From an uncultured Collinsella sp. (GTDB lineage Bacteria; Actinomycetota; Coriobacteriia; Coriobacteriales; Coriobacteriaceae), in the NCBI GenBank assembly GCA_900555355.1, contig USKV01000002.1, positions 1 through 23,164 of the forward strand: a DNA stretch of 23,164 nucleotides, written 5' to 3'. The notes beneath the pieces were generated by a model. The model saw only the letters and a program-made list of their open reading frames with translations. It was not told where the DNA came from and did no database searches. Shown here piece by piece: positions 12,581 through 20,920 of this stretch (its first letter is position 1; the number at the start of each line of letters is the position of its first letter). The translations under genes and the position numbers were made by a program.

Positions 12581-13510
12581 ATGTCGTTTACCGCCGAGGT
12601 GCGTGACGAGCTCGCGCGCTGCGAACCCGAATGTGAATACTGCGATTTGTCGACGCTTGCCGCCCTGACGCGTGTGAGCGGTACACTTTCGCTGGCCGGC
12701 TCCGGGCGGTATCGTTTGACGGTCGCGACCGAGACGGGTGCCGTCGCGCGCACGATGATCACACTGACGCATCGCATCCTTAAGCTCAAAACGGAATTCA
12801 CCGTTCGTAAATCGGTTTTGCATAAGGTTCGTAACTATCTCATTACCCTGCCCGATCAACCCGACCTGGACAAGGCTCTGGTGCTGCTGGGCATTCTCGA
12901 CCGCAGGGGAGGGCTCGTCGCCGGTGTTCCCCGGCACATCGTTGCTCGTCCCTGCTGCAGGCTTGCCTACATTCGCGGCGCGCTCATCGCCGGCGGTTTC
13001 GTGGCCGATCCCCGCGGCGACTTTCATTTGGAGATCGCGGTGCAGGGCGAGCAGTATGCCCGGGGGCTTTGCGATCTATTGGAGCAGATTGGGGTCCATG
13101 CGCGCGTTAACGCGCGGCGCGGATCCTTTGCTGTCTACATTAAGAGCGCCGAGGAAATCGAGCATCTTCTAAAGCTGATTGGTGCCAAGCGCAGCGTTGC
13201 CGAGATCGAGGAGGCGCGCGCGGTCAAGTTGGTTAAGAACGATGTGAACCGTCGCGTGAATGCCGAGCTCGCCAACCAGACCAGAAGTGCGGGTGCCGCC
13301 CAACATCAGCTTGCGTTGATCGATGAGCTCGAACAGCGGGGTTTGCGCGACACGCTTCCGGACGCCTTGGCAGTCTTTTGCGACCTGCGCGAGCGCTATC
13401 CCGATCTGTCGCTGCGCGATCTGGGGGAGATGGCTGACCCTCCCTTGTCGAAGTCTGCCCTGTACCATCGCGTTTTGAGGCTTGAAAAGCTCATTGAAGC
13501 AAACAAGTAG
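12581..13510 (+). CDS. whiA: DNA-binding protein WhiA
   Basis: WhiA is a conserved Gram-positive DNA-binding protein. In Streptomyces it switches on sporulation-septation genes with WhiB; in non-sporulating species it influences cell division and chromosome segregation. The 309-residue protein starts MSFTAEVRDELA as usual, carries the LAGLIDADG-like N-terminal fold (KCC-type region around RPCCRLAYIRGALIAGG), the marker VNRRVNAELANQTRSAGAA, and a C-terminal helix-turn-helix in SLRDLGEMADPPLSKSALYHR. It begins 6 bases after rapZ with only a weak AGG, so coupled translation is likely. yvcK (glmR), commonly between rapZ and whiA, is absent here. Confidence 0.96.
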   Translation: MSFTAEVRDELARCEPECEYCDLSTLAALTRVSGTLSLAGSGRYRLTVATETGAVARTMITLTHRILKLKTEFTVRKSVLHKVRNYLITLPDQPDLDKALVLLGILDRRGGLVAGVPRHIVARPCCRLAYIRGALIAGGFVADPRGDFHLEIAVQGEQYARGLCDLLEQIGVHARVNARRGSFAVYIKSAEEIEHLLKLIGAKRSVAEIEEARAVKLVKNDVNRRVNAELANQTRSAGAAQHQLALIDELEQRGLRDTLPDALAVFCDLRERYPDLSLRDLGEMADPPLSKSALYHRVLRLEKLIEANK

Positions 13511-13555
13511 TTTGAAGTATCGACTTATATACGGATTTAGCTGCTATTTTATTCT

Positions 13556-13569
13556 TTAAAACGTTTTAA
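13556..13569 (+). promoter_or_regulatory. 14-bp palindromic operator candidate before gap
   Basis: TTAAAACGTTTTAA is a perfect palindrome with a central CG, like LacI/CcpA-type operators. It lies in an AT-rich gap about 57 bases upstream of the probable gap -10 element. An AAACGTTT core also overlaps the nan-operon promoter at 856-863. Confidence 0.4.
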
Positions 13570-13601
13570 CGTAAATTTGATTTTCAATTTCGAGCATTCT
13601 C

Positions 13602-13631
13602 GTGAAATTCAAGTCAAAAAAAAGGTATATT
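13602..13631 (+). promoter_or_regulatory. Probable gap promoter
   Basis: GTGAAA (13602-13607) and TATATT (13626-13631) are 18 bases apart in the AT-rich gap before gap. An imperfect dyad (AATTTC 13587-13592 / GAAATT 13604-13609) overlaps the -35 side and could bind a regulator. The -10 is good, the -35 is moderate. Confidence 0.45.
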
Positions 13632-13651
13632 AGGCGAGTGGTTAGTTTGTG

Positions 13652-13686
13652 GGCCTCAACGGCGGGCGCTGTAGCTCGCGGGGGCC
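13652..13686 (+). promoter_or_regulatory. Leader hairpin before gap
   Basis: GGCCTC (13652-13657) pairs with GGGGCC (13681-13686), and inside it GCGGG (13662-13666) pairs with CTCGC (13675-13679). The structure ends five bases before GAAAGGAG, the gap ribosome site, and might stabilise this abundant mRNA. Confidence 0.4.
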
Positions 13687-13703
13687 TTACGAAAGGAGAC
13701 ACA

Positions 13704-14729
13704 ATGGCAGTAAAGGTTGCTATTAACGGCTTCGGTCGCATCGGTCGTCTGGCTTTCCGTCAGATGTTCGGTCATGAGGGCTCCGAGATCGTCGCTATCA
13801 ACGACCTCACCTCTCCCGATATGCTCGCTTACCTGCTGAAGTACGACTCCACGCAGGGCAACTACGCTCGCGATCACGAGGTCGTTGCTGGCGAGGATTC
13901 CATCACCGTTGACGGCAAGGAGATCAAGATCTACAAGGAGGCCGACGCCAACAACCTGCCTTGGGGCGACCTCGACGTCGACGTCGTTCTCGAGTGCACC
14001 GGCTTCTACACCAGCAAGGCTAAGGCTGAGGCTCACATCCAGGCTGGCGCCCGCAAGGTCGTTATCTCTGCTCCGGCCGGCAGCGATCTGCCCACCATCG
14101 TGTACAACGTCAACCATGAGACGCTGACCGCTGAGGACAACATCATCTCCGCTGCTTCCTGCACCACCAACTGCCTTGCCCCGATGGCCAAGGGTCTCAA
14201 CGACTTCGCTCCCATCGTGTCCGGCATCATGACCACCATCCACGCCTTCACCGGCGACCAGATGCCGCTCGACGGCCCGCAGCGCAAGGGCAACTTCCGT
14301 CGCTCCCGCGCCTGCTCCGAGAACATCGTCCCGAACACCACGGGCGCTGCCAAGGCCATCGGCCTGGTTCTCCCCGAGCTCAACGGCAAGCTCATCGGTG
14401 CCGCCCAGCGCGTCCCGACGCCGACCGGCTCGCTGACCAACCTCTACGCCGTCGTTGACAAGAAGGTCACCGTCGACGAGGTCAACGCTGCCATGAAGGC
14501 CTACGCCGAGACCATCCCCGATACCTTCGCCTACAACGAGGACCAGATCGTCTCCCGCGACATCGTCGGCGAGACCCACGGCTCCATCTTCGACGCCACG
14601 CAGACCATGTGCTCTGACCTCGGCAACGGCCAGACCCTCGTTCAGGTCACCTCTTGGTACGACAACGAGAACTCCTACACCTCTCAGATGGTCCGCACCA
14701 TCAAGTACTTCGAGAAGTTCGTTGCTTAA
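13704..14729 (+). CDS. gap: Glyceraldehyde-3-phosphate dehydrogenase, type I
   Basis: This cytoplasmic enzyme oxidises and phosphorylates glyceraldehyde-3-phosphate to 1,3-bisphosphoglycerate with NAD. ATG 13704 is set by GAAAGGAG (13691-13698); a longer frame upstream covers the promoter region and is rejected. The 341-residue product has the Rossmann start [34 protein letters not shown], the catalytic Cys153 in [25 protein letters not shown], the substrate-binding TGAAKAIG and the C-terminal [11 protein letters not shown]. Codon choice is strongly biased, as expected of a highly expressed gene. A strong terminator follows, so gap is probably mostly monocistronic with read-through to pgk. 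Confidence 0.98.
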   Translation: MAVKVAINGFGRIGRLAFRQMFGHEGSEIVAINDLTSPDMLAYLLKYDSTQGNYARDHEVVAGEDSITVDGKEIKIYKEADANNLPWGDLDVDVVLECTGFYTSKAKAEAHIQAGARKVVISAPAGSDLPTIVYNVNHETLTAEDNIISAASCTTNCLAPMAKGLNDFAPIVSGIMTTIHAFTGDQMPLDGPQRKGNFRRSRACSENIVPNTTGAAKAIGLVLPELNGKLIGAAQRVPTPTGSLTNLYAVVDKKVTVDEVNAAMKAYAETIPDTFAYNEDQIVSRDIVGETHGSIFDATQTMCSDLGNGQTLVQVTSWYDNENSYTSQMVRTIKYFEKFVA

Positions 14730-14766
14730 TTTAGCTTTTAGCGAATAGCTCGTTGAGCGTCTAAAG

Positions 14767-14813
14767 AAGGGCGCGGCCTTATAGGGCTTACACCCTAGGG
14801 TCGCGTCCTTTTT
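14767..14813 (+). terminator. Strong intrinsic terminator between gap and pgk
   Basis: A 12-bp arm AAGGGCGCGGCC (14767-14778) pairs with GGTCGCGTCCTT (14799-14810) using two G-U pairs, an inner TAGGG/CCCTA stem extends it, and TTTTT (14809-14813) follows. It lies 37 bases after the gap stop. Confidence 0.85.
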
Positions 14814-14823
14814 ATAAGAAATC

Positions 14824-14846
14824 GTCTGCCGTAATGGAAGGCAGAC
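14824..14846 (+). promoter_or_regulatory. Leader hairpin before pgk
   Basis: GTCTGCC (14824-14830) and GGCAGAC (14840-14846) form a perfect 7-bp stem with a 9-base loop, just after the gap terminator and before the pgk ribosome site. I see no clear promoter between terminator and pgk, so pgk may depend on read-through; the hairpin could protect the processed 5' end. Confidence 0.4.
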
Positions 14847-14869
14847 ACGTACGAAAGGTAGAAGCAAAC

Positions 14870-16060
14870 ATGGCCTTTACCAAGAAGACCGTCCGCGACA
14901 TCGATGTCGACGGCAAGCGCGTTCTCGTCCGCGTTGACTTTAACGTGCCTATCAAGGATGGCGTCGTTGGCGACACCACCCGTATCAAGGCTGCCCTGCC
15001 CACCATCAACTACCTCGTTGAGCACAACGCTCGCGTCATTCTCATGAGCCACCTCGGCCGCCCCGAGGGTACCGGCTTCCAGCCTGAGCTCTCCCTTGAG
15101 CCTGTCGCTAAGAAGCTCGCCGAGCTCTCTGGTCTCGACGTTGCCTTTGTCTCCGACACTTACGGCGAGAAGGCTGCCGAGGCTGTCGCCGCCGTCGAGC
15201 CGGGCAAGGTTCTCGTTCTCGAGAACGTCCGTTTCGACAAGCGTGAGAAGAAGAACGACCCCGAGATCGCCAAGAAGCTCGCTTCCTATGGTGACGTCTT
15301 CGTTCTCGATGCCTTCGGCACCGCTCACCGCGCCCAGGGTTCCGTCGTGGGCCCCGCCGCTTACCTGCCTGCCGTCGCTGGCTTCCTGCTCGAGAAGGAG
15401 GTCGACACGCTGACCGGCATCTTCGCCGAGCCCGAGCGCCCCTTCGTCGCTATCGTCGGCGGTTCCAAGGTTTCCTCCAAGATCGGTGTTCTCGATCACC
15501 TCATCGACTCCGCTGACACCCTGATCATCGGTGGCGGCATGGCCTACACCTTCTTCCTGGCTCAGGGCCTGTCCGTTGGTCAGTCCCTCAAGGAAGAGGA
15601 CTGGGTCGAGCGCGCCGGCGAGATGCTCAAGAAGGCCGAGGAGAAGGGCGTCAAGATCCTGCTCCCCATCGACAACCGCGTTGCCGATCACTTTGGCGAG
15701 GACGCTGTCCCCGAGGTTGTCGCTTCTGATGCTATCCCCGACGATCGTGAGGGCATGGATATCGGCCCCAAGACCGAGGAGCTCTACGCCGAGGCCGTCA
15801 AGGGCGCCAAGACCGTGTTCTGGAACGGCCCCATGGGCGTCTTCGAGTTCGACAACTTCGCTCACGGCACCCAGGCTATCGCCGAGGCTGTTGCCGAGGC
15901 CGACTGCACCTCGATCATCGGCGGTGGCGACTCTGTCGCAGCTGTCAACAAGTTCAACCTGGCCGACAAGATGAGCTGGATCTCCACCGGTGGTGGCGCT
16001 TCCATGGAGCTCGTCGAGGGTAAGGCCCTGCCCGGAGTGGAGGCGCTTCTCGATGCCTAA
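14870..16060 (+). CDS. pgk: Phosphoglycerate kinase
   Basis: Pgk transfers the acyl phosphate of 1,3-bisphosphoglycerate to ADP, the first ATP-yielding step of glycolysis. ATG 14870 follows AAAGG (14854-14858); an ATG at 14834 in the same frame lies in the leader hairpin and gives a non-family extension. The 396-residue protein has RVDFNVPIKDG, SHLGRPEG, the hinge and nucleotide motifs VGGSKVSSKIGVL, NGPMGVFE and the C-terminal GGGDSVAAV with STGGGASMEL. The stop codon overlaps the tpiA start by 8 bases, so the two are translationally coupled. Confidence 0.98.
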   Translation: MAFTKKTVRDIDVDGKRVLVRVDFNVPIKDGVVGDTTRIKAALPTINYLVEHNARVILMSHLGRPEGTGFQPELSLEPVAKKLAELSGLDVAFVSDTYGEKAAEAVAAVEPGKVLVLENVRFDKREKKNDPEIAKKLASYGDVFVLDAFGTAHRAQGSVVGPAAYLPAVAGFLLEKEVDTLTGIFAEPERPFVAIVGGSKVSSKIGVLDHLIDSADTLIIGGGMAYTFFLAQGLSVGQSLKEEDWVERAGEMLKKAEEKGVKILLPIDNRVADHFGEDAVPEVVASDAIPDDREGMDIGPKTEELYAEAVKGAKTVFWNGPMGVFEFDNFAHGTQAIAEAVAEADCTSIIGGGDSVAAVNKFNLADKMSWISTGGGASMELVEGKALPGVEALLDA

Positions 16061-16820
16061 TCGCACCCTTCTTATCGCTGGTAACTGGAAGATGAACAAC
16101 GACGTCGCCGAGGCCGCCAAGCTCGCCGACGAGCTGGCTCAGGCTCTGCCCGAGGTTCCGGCTGGCGTCGAGGTGCTCGTCTGCCCTCCGACCATCGACA
16201 TCACCACGGTTCATGACCGCATTCAGGCTGCCCCCATCGCCCTCGGTGCACAGAACGTGTACTGGGAGGCCAAGGGTGCCTTCACCGGTGAGTCCTCTTG
16301 CGACATGCTCAAGTCCGCTGGCTGCACCTACTGCATCATCGGCCACTCCGAGCGTCGTGACTACTTCCACGAGACCGACGAGGACCAGAACAAGAAGGCT
16401 AAGGCTCTCGTCGCCGCCGGTCTTGTTCCCGTCTTCTGCTGCGGCGAGTCCCTCGAGGTCCGCGAGGCTGGCACCTATGTCGAGCACGTCGTGAACCAGG
16501 TCAAGGCTGGCCTTGCTGGTCTTGAGATCACTTGCCCCAAGCAGGTCGTCGTCGCCTACGAGCCCATCTGGGCCATTGGCACCGGCAAGACCGCTACCGC
16601 CGAGGACGCTCAGGAGGTCTGCGGCGCTATCCGTGAGACCCTCAAGGAGATGTTCGGCGAGGAGCTCGCTAACGGCATCCGCGTTCTCTATGGTGGTTCC
16701 GCCAAGCCCGGTAACATCGCCGAGCTCGTCGCCAAGCCCGACGTTGACGGCGCCCTCGTGGGCGGCGCTTCGCTCAAGGCTGCCGACTTCGCCTCTATGG
16801 TCGTCAAGGCAGGCGAGTAG
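16053..16820 (+). CDS. tpiA: Triosephosphate isomerase
   Basis: TpiA interconverts dihydroxyacetone phosphate and glyceraldehyde-3-phosphate. The start ATG 16053 lies inside the last codons of pgk; the frame continues upstream but that part matches only the pgk shadow, and the protein begins properly at MPNRTLLIAGNWKMN. The 255-residue product has the active-site Asn/Lys in GNWKMN, His98 in IGHSERR, the catalytic Glu170 in YEPIWAIGTGKTAT with the mobile loop, and the phosphate-binding LYGGSAKPGN and GALVGGASL. gpmI starts 5 bases after its stop. Confidence 0.98.
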   Translation: MPNRTLLIAGNWKMNNDVAEAAKLADELAQALPEVPAGVEVLVCPPTIDITTVHDRIQAAPIALGAQNVYWEAKGAFTGESSCDMLKSAGCTYCIIGHSERRDYFHETDEDQNKKAKALVAAGLVPVFCCGESLEVREAGTYVEHVVNQVKAGLAGLEITCPKQVVVAYEPIWAIGTGKTATAEDAQEVCGAIRETLKEMFGEELANGIRVLYGGSAKPGNIAELVAKPDVDGALVGGASLKAADFASMVVKAGE

Positions 16821-16825
16821 GACAT

Positions 16826-18379
16826 ATGGCACAGCGTCATCTTCCTGCACTCCTGATTATCATGGACGGCTGTGGCCTGGCTCCGGCCGATGGCGAGAAC
16901 GCCGTCGCCGCTGCCAAGACGCCCTTCCTTGATAGCCTGTACGAGAAGTACCCCCACACCACGCTCGGTGCTTCGGGCGAGGACGTGGGCCTTCCCGACG
17001 GCCAGATGGGCAACTCCGAGGTAGGCCACCTCAACATCGGTGCCGGCCGCATCGTGTTCCAGGAGCTTTCGCGCATCAACAATGCCATCAAGGACGGCTC
17101 CATCGCCAAGAACGAGGTTTTCGTCAAGGCTATGGACGATGTCAAGGCTGAGGGCAAGACCCTTCACCTCATGGGCCTTATGAGCCCTGGCGGCGTTCAC
17201 TCCCACATGAACCACGTCGAGGCCCTGGTCAAGATGGCTGCCCAGCATGGCGTCAAGACCGTTCGTGTTCACGCCTTTATGGATGGCCGCGATGTTGATC
17301 CGCAGTCCGGTGCCGGCTACATGAGCGAGTTCTGCGCCTTCCTGGCGAAGATCTCCGAGGAGACCGGTTGCGACGCTCGCGTCGCCACCGTTTCTGGTCG
17401 CTATTGGGCCATGGACCGCGACAACCGTTGGGAGCGCATCCAACGTGCCTACGACGTCATGGTCAATGCGTCCGATGCCGATGTCGACCCTGTTGCCGGC
17501 ATCAAGGCCTACTACGAGAAGGACCCGCGCGGCGACGAGTTCGTCGAGCCCTTCGCTGCCCACAACGAGGGCATCCACGAGGGCGACGCGGCTATCTTCT
17601 TCAACTTCCGTCCCGACCGCGCCCGTCAGATGACCCGCGTGTTCACGGACAAGGAGTTCGACGGCTTTGAGCGCGAGCAGATCAAGCTTTCTCACTTTGT
17701 GACGATGACCGAGTACGATCCTACGTTTGACGTCGAGGTCGCCTTCCCCAAGACGTTCCCCGAGAACGTCCTGGCCGACGTTATCGCCGCCAATGGCCTG
17801 AAGCAGCTGCACACCGCCGAGACCGAGAAGTACGCCCACGTGACGTTCTTCCTCAACGGCGGCATCGAGGAGCCCAAGGAGGGCGAGGAGCGCGTGCTCG
17901 TCGCTTCCCCCAAGGTCGCTACCTACGATCTGCAGCCTGAGATGAGCGCTCCCGAGGTTACCGAGAAGCTTGTCGCCGCCATCAACGAGGATCGCGCTGA
18001 TTTCTATATCGTGAACTTCGCGAACTGCGACATGGTTGGTCACACCGGTGTCTTCGACGCCGCCGTTAAGGCCGTCGAGGCTGTTGACGATGCCCTGTCC
18101 AAGGTTGTCCCGGCGATTCTCGCCAAGGGCGGCTTTGCGCTGATTACCGCCGACCACGGCAACGCCGATCACATGTTTGACGTTGCTTCTGACGGTTCCA
18201 AGCATCCGTTTACGGCTCACACCACCAACCGTGTGCCGTTCATCATCGTTGATGAGAAGGCCAAGCTCACCGGTATCGAGGACGGCCGTCTTTCCGATAT
18301 CGCTCCGACCATGCTCACCATGGCTGGTATTGAGCCTTCCGCCGAGATGACGGGCCGCGTGCTCGCCACCGAGGCCTAA
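16826..18379 (+). CDS. gpmI: 2,3-bisphosphoglycerate-independent phosphoglycerate mutase
   Basis: GpmI interconverts 3- and 2-phosphoglycerate with a serine-phosphate intermediate and two manganese ions; it belongs to the alkaline phosphatase superfamily. The 517 residues match the usual length. IIMDGCGLAP holds the first metal-binding Asp, Ser64 in MGNSEVGHLNIGAGR is the phosphorylated residue, and the phosphate-transfer region shows HAFMDGRDVDPQS, GRYWAMDRDNRWER and FNFRPDRARQMT; further metal ligands lie in NFANCDMVGHTG and TADHGNADHM. It belongs to the pgk-tpiA transcription unit and is followed by a textbook terminator. Enolase is not in the window. Confidence 0.97.
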   Translation: MAQRHLPALLIIMDGCGLAPADGENAVAAAKTPFLDSLYEKYPHTTLGASGEDVGLPDGQMGNSEVGHLNIGAGRIVFQELSRINNAIKDGSIAKNEVFVKAMDDVKAEGKTLHLMGLMSPGGVHSHMNHVEALVKMAAQHGVKTVRVHAFMDGRDVDPQSGAGYMSEFCAFLAKISEETGCDARVATVSGRYWAMDRDNRWERIQRAYDVMVNASDADVDPVAGIKAYYEKDPRGDEFVEPFAAHNEGIHEGDAAIFFNFRPDRARQMTRVFTDKEFDGFEREQIKLSHFVTMTEYDPTFDVEVAFPKTFPENVLADVIAANGLKQLHTAETEKYAHVTFFLNGGIEEPKEGEERVLVASPKVATYDLQPEMSAPEVTEKLVAAINEDRADFYIVNFANCDMVGHTGVFDAAVKAVEAVDDALSKVVPAILAKGGFALITADHGNADHMFDVASDGSKHPFTAHTTNRVPFIIVDEKAKLTGIEDGRLSDIAPTMLTMAGIEPSAEMTGRVLATEA

Positions 18380-18405
18380 GAGAAAACTCCAAGCGTTTTC
18401 TTGCA

Positions 18406-18438
18406 GGGGGTTGCCCATATTCGGGCAACCCCCTTTTT
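18406..18438 (+). terminator. Intrinsic terminator after gpmI
   Basis: GGGGGTTGCCC (18406-18416) and GGGCAACCCCC (18423-18433) form a perfect 11-bp stem around loop ATATTC, followed by TTTTT. It ends the glycolytic transcription unit. Confidence 0.93.
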
Positions 18439-18499
18439 GGTATTTCTGCCATTTCCGCACCGTCCCCGAGTGGCGGGTAGGGGAGAGCGGGGGTTGTGG

Positions 18500-18511
18500 T
18501 ACAGTACTGTA
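18500..18511 (+). promoter_or_regulatory. 12-bp perfect palindrome upstream of secG
   Basis: TACAGTACTGTA lies 31 bases before the secG start, after the gpmI terminator, where the secG promoter should be. It could be a dyad operator overlapping the promoter; TACTGT within it could also serve as a -10 hexamer. It does not match the Gram-positive SOS box. Confidence 0.4.
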
Positions 18512-18541
18512 GTTTGAATTGTTCTATTAAGGAGCTTATCT

Positions 18542-18796
18542 ATGGGTCCGTTTCAGATTCTTCTGTTTGTCGTTTGGGCTGTCTCTGCCGTGGCGCTGAC
18601 GATTCTCGTCCTGATGCATTCCGGTAAGGGCACCGGCGTTTCGGATATGATCGCTAGCTCGCTGTATAACTCCAGCTCTGCCACGGGCGTCATGGAGCAG
18701 AACCTCGATCGCTTGACGGTAATTATGGCCGTCGTTTTTGCCGTGTGCGTCGTCCTGTGCATGTTCTTCTTCCCGCAGGGCATCGTCGGCTTCTAA
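18542..18796 (+). CDS. secG: Preprotein translocase subunit SecG
   Basis: SecG is the small auxiliary membrane subunit of the SecYEG translocon and helps SecA-driven export. The 84-residue protein starts at ATG 18542 with AAGGAG (18529-18534) 7 bases upstream. Two hydrophobic segments are clear (about residues 4-24 and 56-79), separated by the family loop with LMHSGKGTGVSDMIASS. Its place after the gap-pgk-tpi cluster is the usual actinobacterial position. It has its own upstream palindrome and a terminator directly after it, so it is probably a single-gene unit. Confidence 0.95.
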   Translation: MGPFQILLFVVWAVSAVALTILVLMHSGKGTGVSDMIASSLYNSSSATGVMEQNLDRLTVIMAVVFAVCVVLCMFFFPQGIVGF

Positions 18797-18820
18797 GCAC
18801 GAGCCGCATAAATACTTGAA

Positions 18821-18848
18821 AAGGGTTCCGCAAGTGCGGGACCCTTTT
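18821..18848 (+). terminator. Intrinsic terminator of secG
   Basis: AAGGGTTCCGC (18821-18831) pairs with GCGGGACCCTT over 11 bp with one G-U around loop AAGT, followed by further T residues (to 18849). It lies 24 bases after the secG stop. Confidence 0.92.
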
Positions 18849-18945
18849 TGTTTACATATTTGTAACAGAGTCAAAATATCCCCACATACTTCGCCCAACT
18901 AAAGAAATTCTCGACCGTTAACCGGAATTAGCCCCAAATCGTACA

Positions 18946-18951
18946 TAAAAT
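18946..18951 (+). promoter_or_regulatory. Weak candidate -10 element for the oligopeptide transporter operon
   Basis: TAAAAT is the best -10-like sequence between the secG terminator and the SBP gene, but no -35 at proper spacing is convincing. AACGTT (18969-18974), the same core as in the two palindromes elsewhere, lies just downstream of it. Confidence 0.2.
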
Positions 18952-19003
18952 GCGCTACTGTATTGCGAAACGTTGGTCCGTTGTGCATAACCAGCCATAG
19001 CAG

Positions 19004-19025
19004 CGAACCGCGTTTGAACGGTTCG
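19004..19025 (+). promoter_or_regulatory. Inverted repeat in the leader of the oligopeptide-binding gene
   Basis: CGAACCG (19004-19010) and CGGTTCG (19019-19025) form a perfect 7-bp dyad with an 8-base spacer, 62 bases before the SBP start. The right half contains TGAACGGT, also present in the hairpin 968-990 before the other SBP gene. It may be a regulator site or leader hairpin. Confidence 0.4.
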
Positions 19026-19087
19026 ATCGGGCTGCCTCGACGTTGCTCGGCCGAACTCACTTTGTCCTATCTCATAAGGAGGATGGC

Positions 19088-20764
19088 ATGGCTGATTCTA
19101 TGTTCCACCAGCCCGTTATGGGTCGTCGCGCCTTCGTTGGCGGTACCCTTGCTGCGAGCTCCATGGCTTTTCTTGCCGCATGCGGCAAGAAGGGCGGCGA
19201 CGCTTCCGGTTCTGAGTCCGGTTCGACGCTGAACTTCTACATCAACAACCCGGTCTGCATCGACCCCTACAACGTCCAGGAGGACCAGGGCACTCAGGTC
19301 GAGTACCAGCTCTTTGACGCTCTGACCTCTTACGACGCCGAGAAGGGCGAGATCGTTCCGCTGGCTTGCGAGTCCTTTGAGTCCAACGACGACGCCACCG
19401 AGTTCACCTTCAAGATCAAGAAGGCCAAGTTCCACAACGGTGACGACGTTACCTCTAAGTCCTTCAAGCTCGGTTGGGAGCGTCTGGTCAACACCAAGTC
19501 GGCCATCGCTACCGAGTATGGCCCTTCCGAGGTCTCCTATCACCTTTCCATGGTCGAGGGCTATGACGATCTGCTTGCCGGTAACGCCACCGAGCTCAGC
19601 GGTGTTACGTGCCCCGACGATGAGACCCTCGTCGTCAAGCTGTCTTCCGCTTACGCCGACTTCCCCTTCGTCGCCTCTCACCCGGCTCTGGCCCCGGTTC
19701 CCGAGTGCGCCGAGTCCGATGTCAAGAGCTTCTACCTTGCCCCGGTCGGTAACGGCCCGTTCATGATGGACGGCAAGTGGGAGGATGGCCAGGAGATCAA
19801 CGTCAAGAAGTTCGACGATTACTATGGCGACAAGGCCAAGATCGATGGCATCCACTTCCAGGTCATCAAGGACATGGAGACCGCTTACAAGGAGTTCCAG
19901 GCCGGTAACCTTGATGTCTGCGACGTTCCCGTCGCTCAGATCGATGCCGCCAAGAAGGATCGCGGCGTGTCCAAGGACGGCTACACCATGGGTGACGGCG
20001 AGCGCATGCTGCTCGGCGCCGAGCCTTCCACCTACTACCTGACCTGCAACAACACGGCCGAGCCGTTCAACAACGCTGACCTGCGTAGGGGTATCTCCCT
20101 GGCCATTAACCGTGAGGCCATCTGCAAGACCATCTTCAAGGGTACCCGTACCCCCGCCGACGGCATTGTTCCTCCGGGCATCGATGGCTACAAGGAGGGC
20201 GCATGGGAGTTCTGCGCCTACGACGTCGACAAGGCTAACGAGTACCTCGACAAGGTTGCTCCTGCCGGTGCCAACGGTGACCGTGGCATTAGTGTGACCC
20301 TTTCCTACAACCAGGACGGTGGCCACAAGGAGATCATGGAGTCCATCATCGGCGACCTCGCCAAGGTTGGCGTTACCGCTGTCTCCGATACCCCCGAGTG
20401 GTCTGCCCTGCTCGAGCAGTATCAGAACTTCAACTATCAGTTCGGTCGTCTGGGCTGGATTGCCGACTACCCGATCATGGACAACTTCCTGTATCCGCTG
20501 TTCCACTCCGACTCCCTCGGTGGCGACAACCGCTCTGGTTACAACAACCCCGAGTTCGACGCCAAGGTCGACGAGGCTCGCACTACGGTTGACGACAAGG
20601 AGCGCGTCGCTAAGATGCAGGAGGCCGACGCAATGGTCGCTGCCGACTGCCCGGTCATCCCGGTGATGTTCTACACGCACACCATCGCCGGCTCCGATCG
20701 CATCAAGCACCTCTATGTCGATCCGCAGAAGCACGCCGATCTGGGTACCGCTGAGCTCGCTTAA
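19088..20764 (+). CDS. oppA: Oligopeptide ABC transporter substrate-binding lipoprotein, OppA type
   Basis: This extracytoplasmic lipoprotein captures peptides for the permease encoded downstream. ATG 19088 is 5 bases after AAGGAGG (19076-19082). The 558-residue product starts with a twin-arginine-like GRRAFVGG (residues 12-19), a hydrophobic stretch and the lipobox LAAC with Cys32, followed by a Gly/Ser-rich linker. Family-5 features include NFYINNPVCIDPYNVQEDQG, FTFKIKKAKFHNGDDV, GNGPFMMDGKW, DLRRGISLAINREAIC and LGWIADYPIMDNFL; the last is characteristic of OppA/XP55-type peptide binders. It is unlike the SBP at 1127 in detail, so the two are not recent duplicates. Peptide specificity is a family inference. 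Confidence 0.88.
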   Translation: MADSMFHQPVMGRRAFVGGTLAASSMAFLAACGKKGGDASGSESGSTLNFYINNPVCIDPYNVQEDQGTQVEYQLFDALTSYDAEKGEIVPLACESFESNDDATEFTFKIKKAKFHNGDDVTSKSFKLGWERLVNTKSAIATEYGPSEVSYHLSMVEGYDDLLAGNATELSGVTCPDDETLVVKLSSAYADFPFVASHPALAPVPECAESDVKSFYLAPVGNGPFMMDGKWEDGQEINVKKFDDYYGDKAKIDGIHFQVIKDMETAYKEFQAGNLDVCDVPVAQIDAAKKDRGVSKDGYTMGDGERMLLGAEPSTYYLTCNNTAEPFNNADLRRGISLAINREAICKTIFKGTRTPADGIVPPGIDGYKEGAWEFCAYDVDKANEYLDKVAPAGANGDRGISVTLSYNQDGGHKEIMESIIGDLAKVGVTAVSDTPEWSALLEQYQNFNYQFGRLGWIADYPIMDNFLYPLFHSDSLGGDNRSGYNNPEFDAKVDEARTTVDDKERVAKMQEADAMVAADCPVIPVMFYTHTIAGSDRIKHLYVDPQKHADLGTAELA

Positions 20765-20780
20765 GAGTTTGCAGCTTCCG

Positions 20781-20890
20781 TGAGGGTCAAGTATTTACGT
20801 AGACCTCATGGGAAACATACAGTTCTCCCTAACCTGGGGTAAACTGGCTGATGGTAATTTTGGGATGCCGGTCTGGCGATCGGCATCCCA
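20781..20890 (+). promoter_or_regulatory. Two hairpins between oppA and oppB
   Basis: TGAGG-TC (20781-20788) pairs with GACCTCA (20802-20808) with one bulged G. Further on, TGGGATGCCG (20861-20870) and CGGCATCCCA (20881-20890) form a perfect 10-bp stem followed by TTTAGG. The second looks like a weak terminator or 3'-end stabiliser that would leave oppA mRNA in excess over the permease mRNA. Confidence 0.5.
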
Positions 20891-20920
20891 TTTAGGTTAA
20901 TCCCTAGATAGGGGAGTGGT

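Noticed and set aside
13656..14867. Minus-strand frame of 403 codons opposite gap, and similar long ones opposite pgk, gpmI and oppA
   Set aside because: Same shadow effect; no ribosome sites and no family motifs, while the + strand genes are unmistakable.
15990..16052. N-terminal extension of triosephosphate isomerase into pgk
   Set aside because: The extension is the pgk coding sequence in another phase; the protein proper starts at MPNRTLLIAGNWKMN from ATG 16053.
18500..18511. SOS (LexA) box upstream of secG
   Set aside because: The palindrome lacks the GAAC...GTTC halves of Gram-positive LexA sites and the long spacer of the E. coli box.
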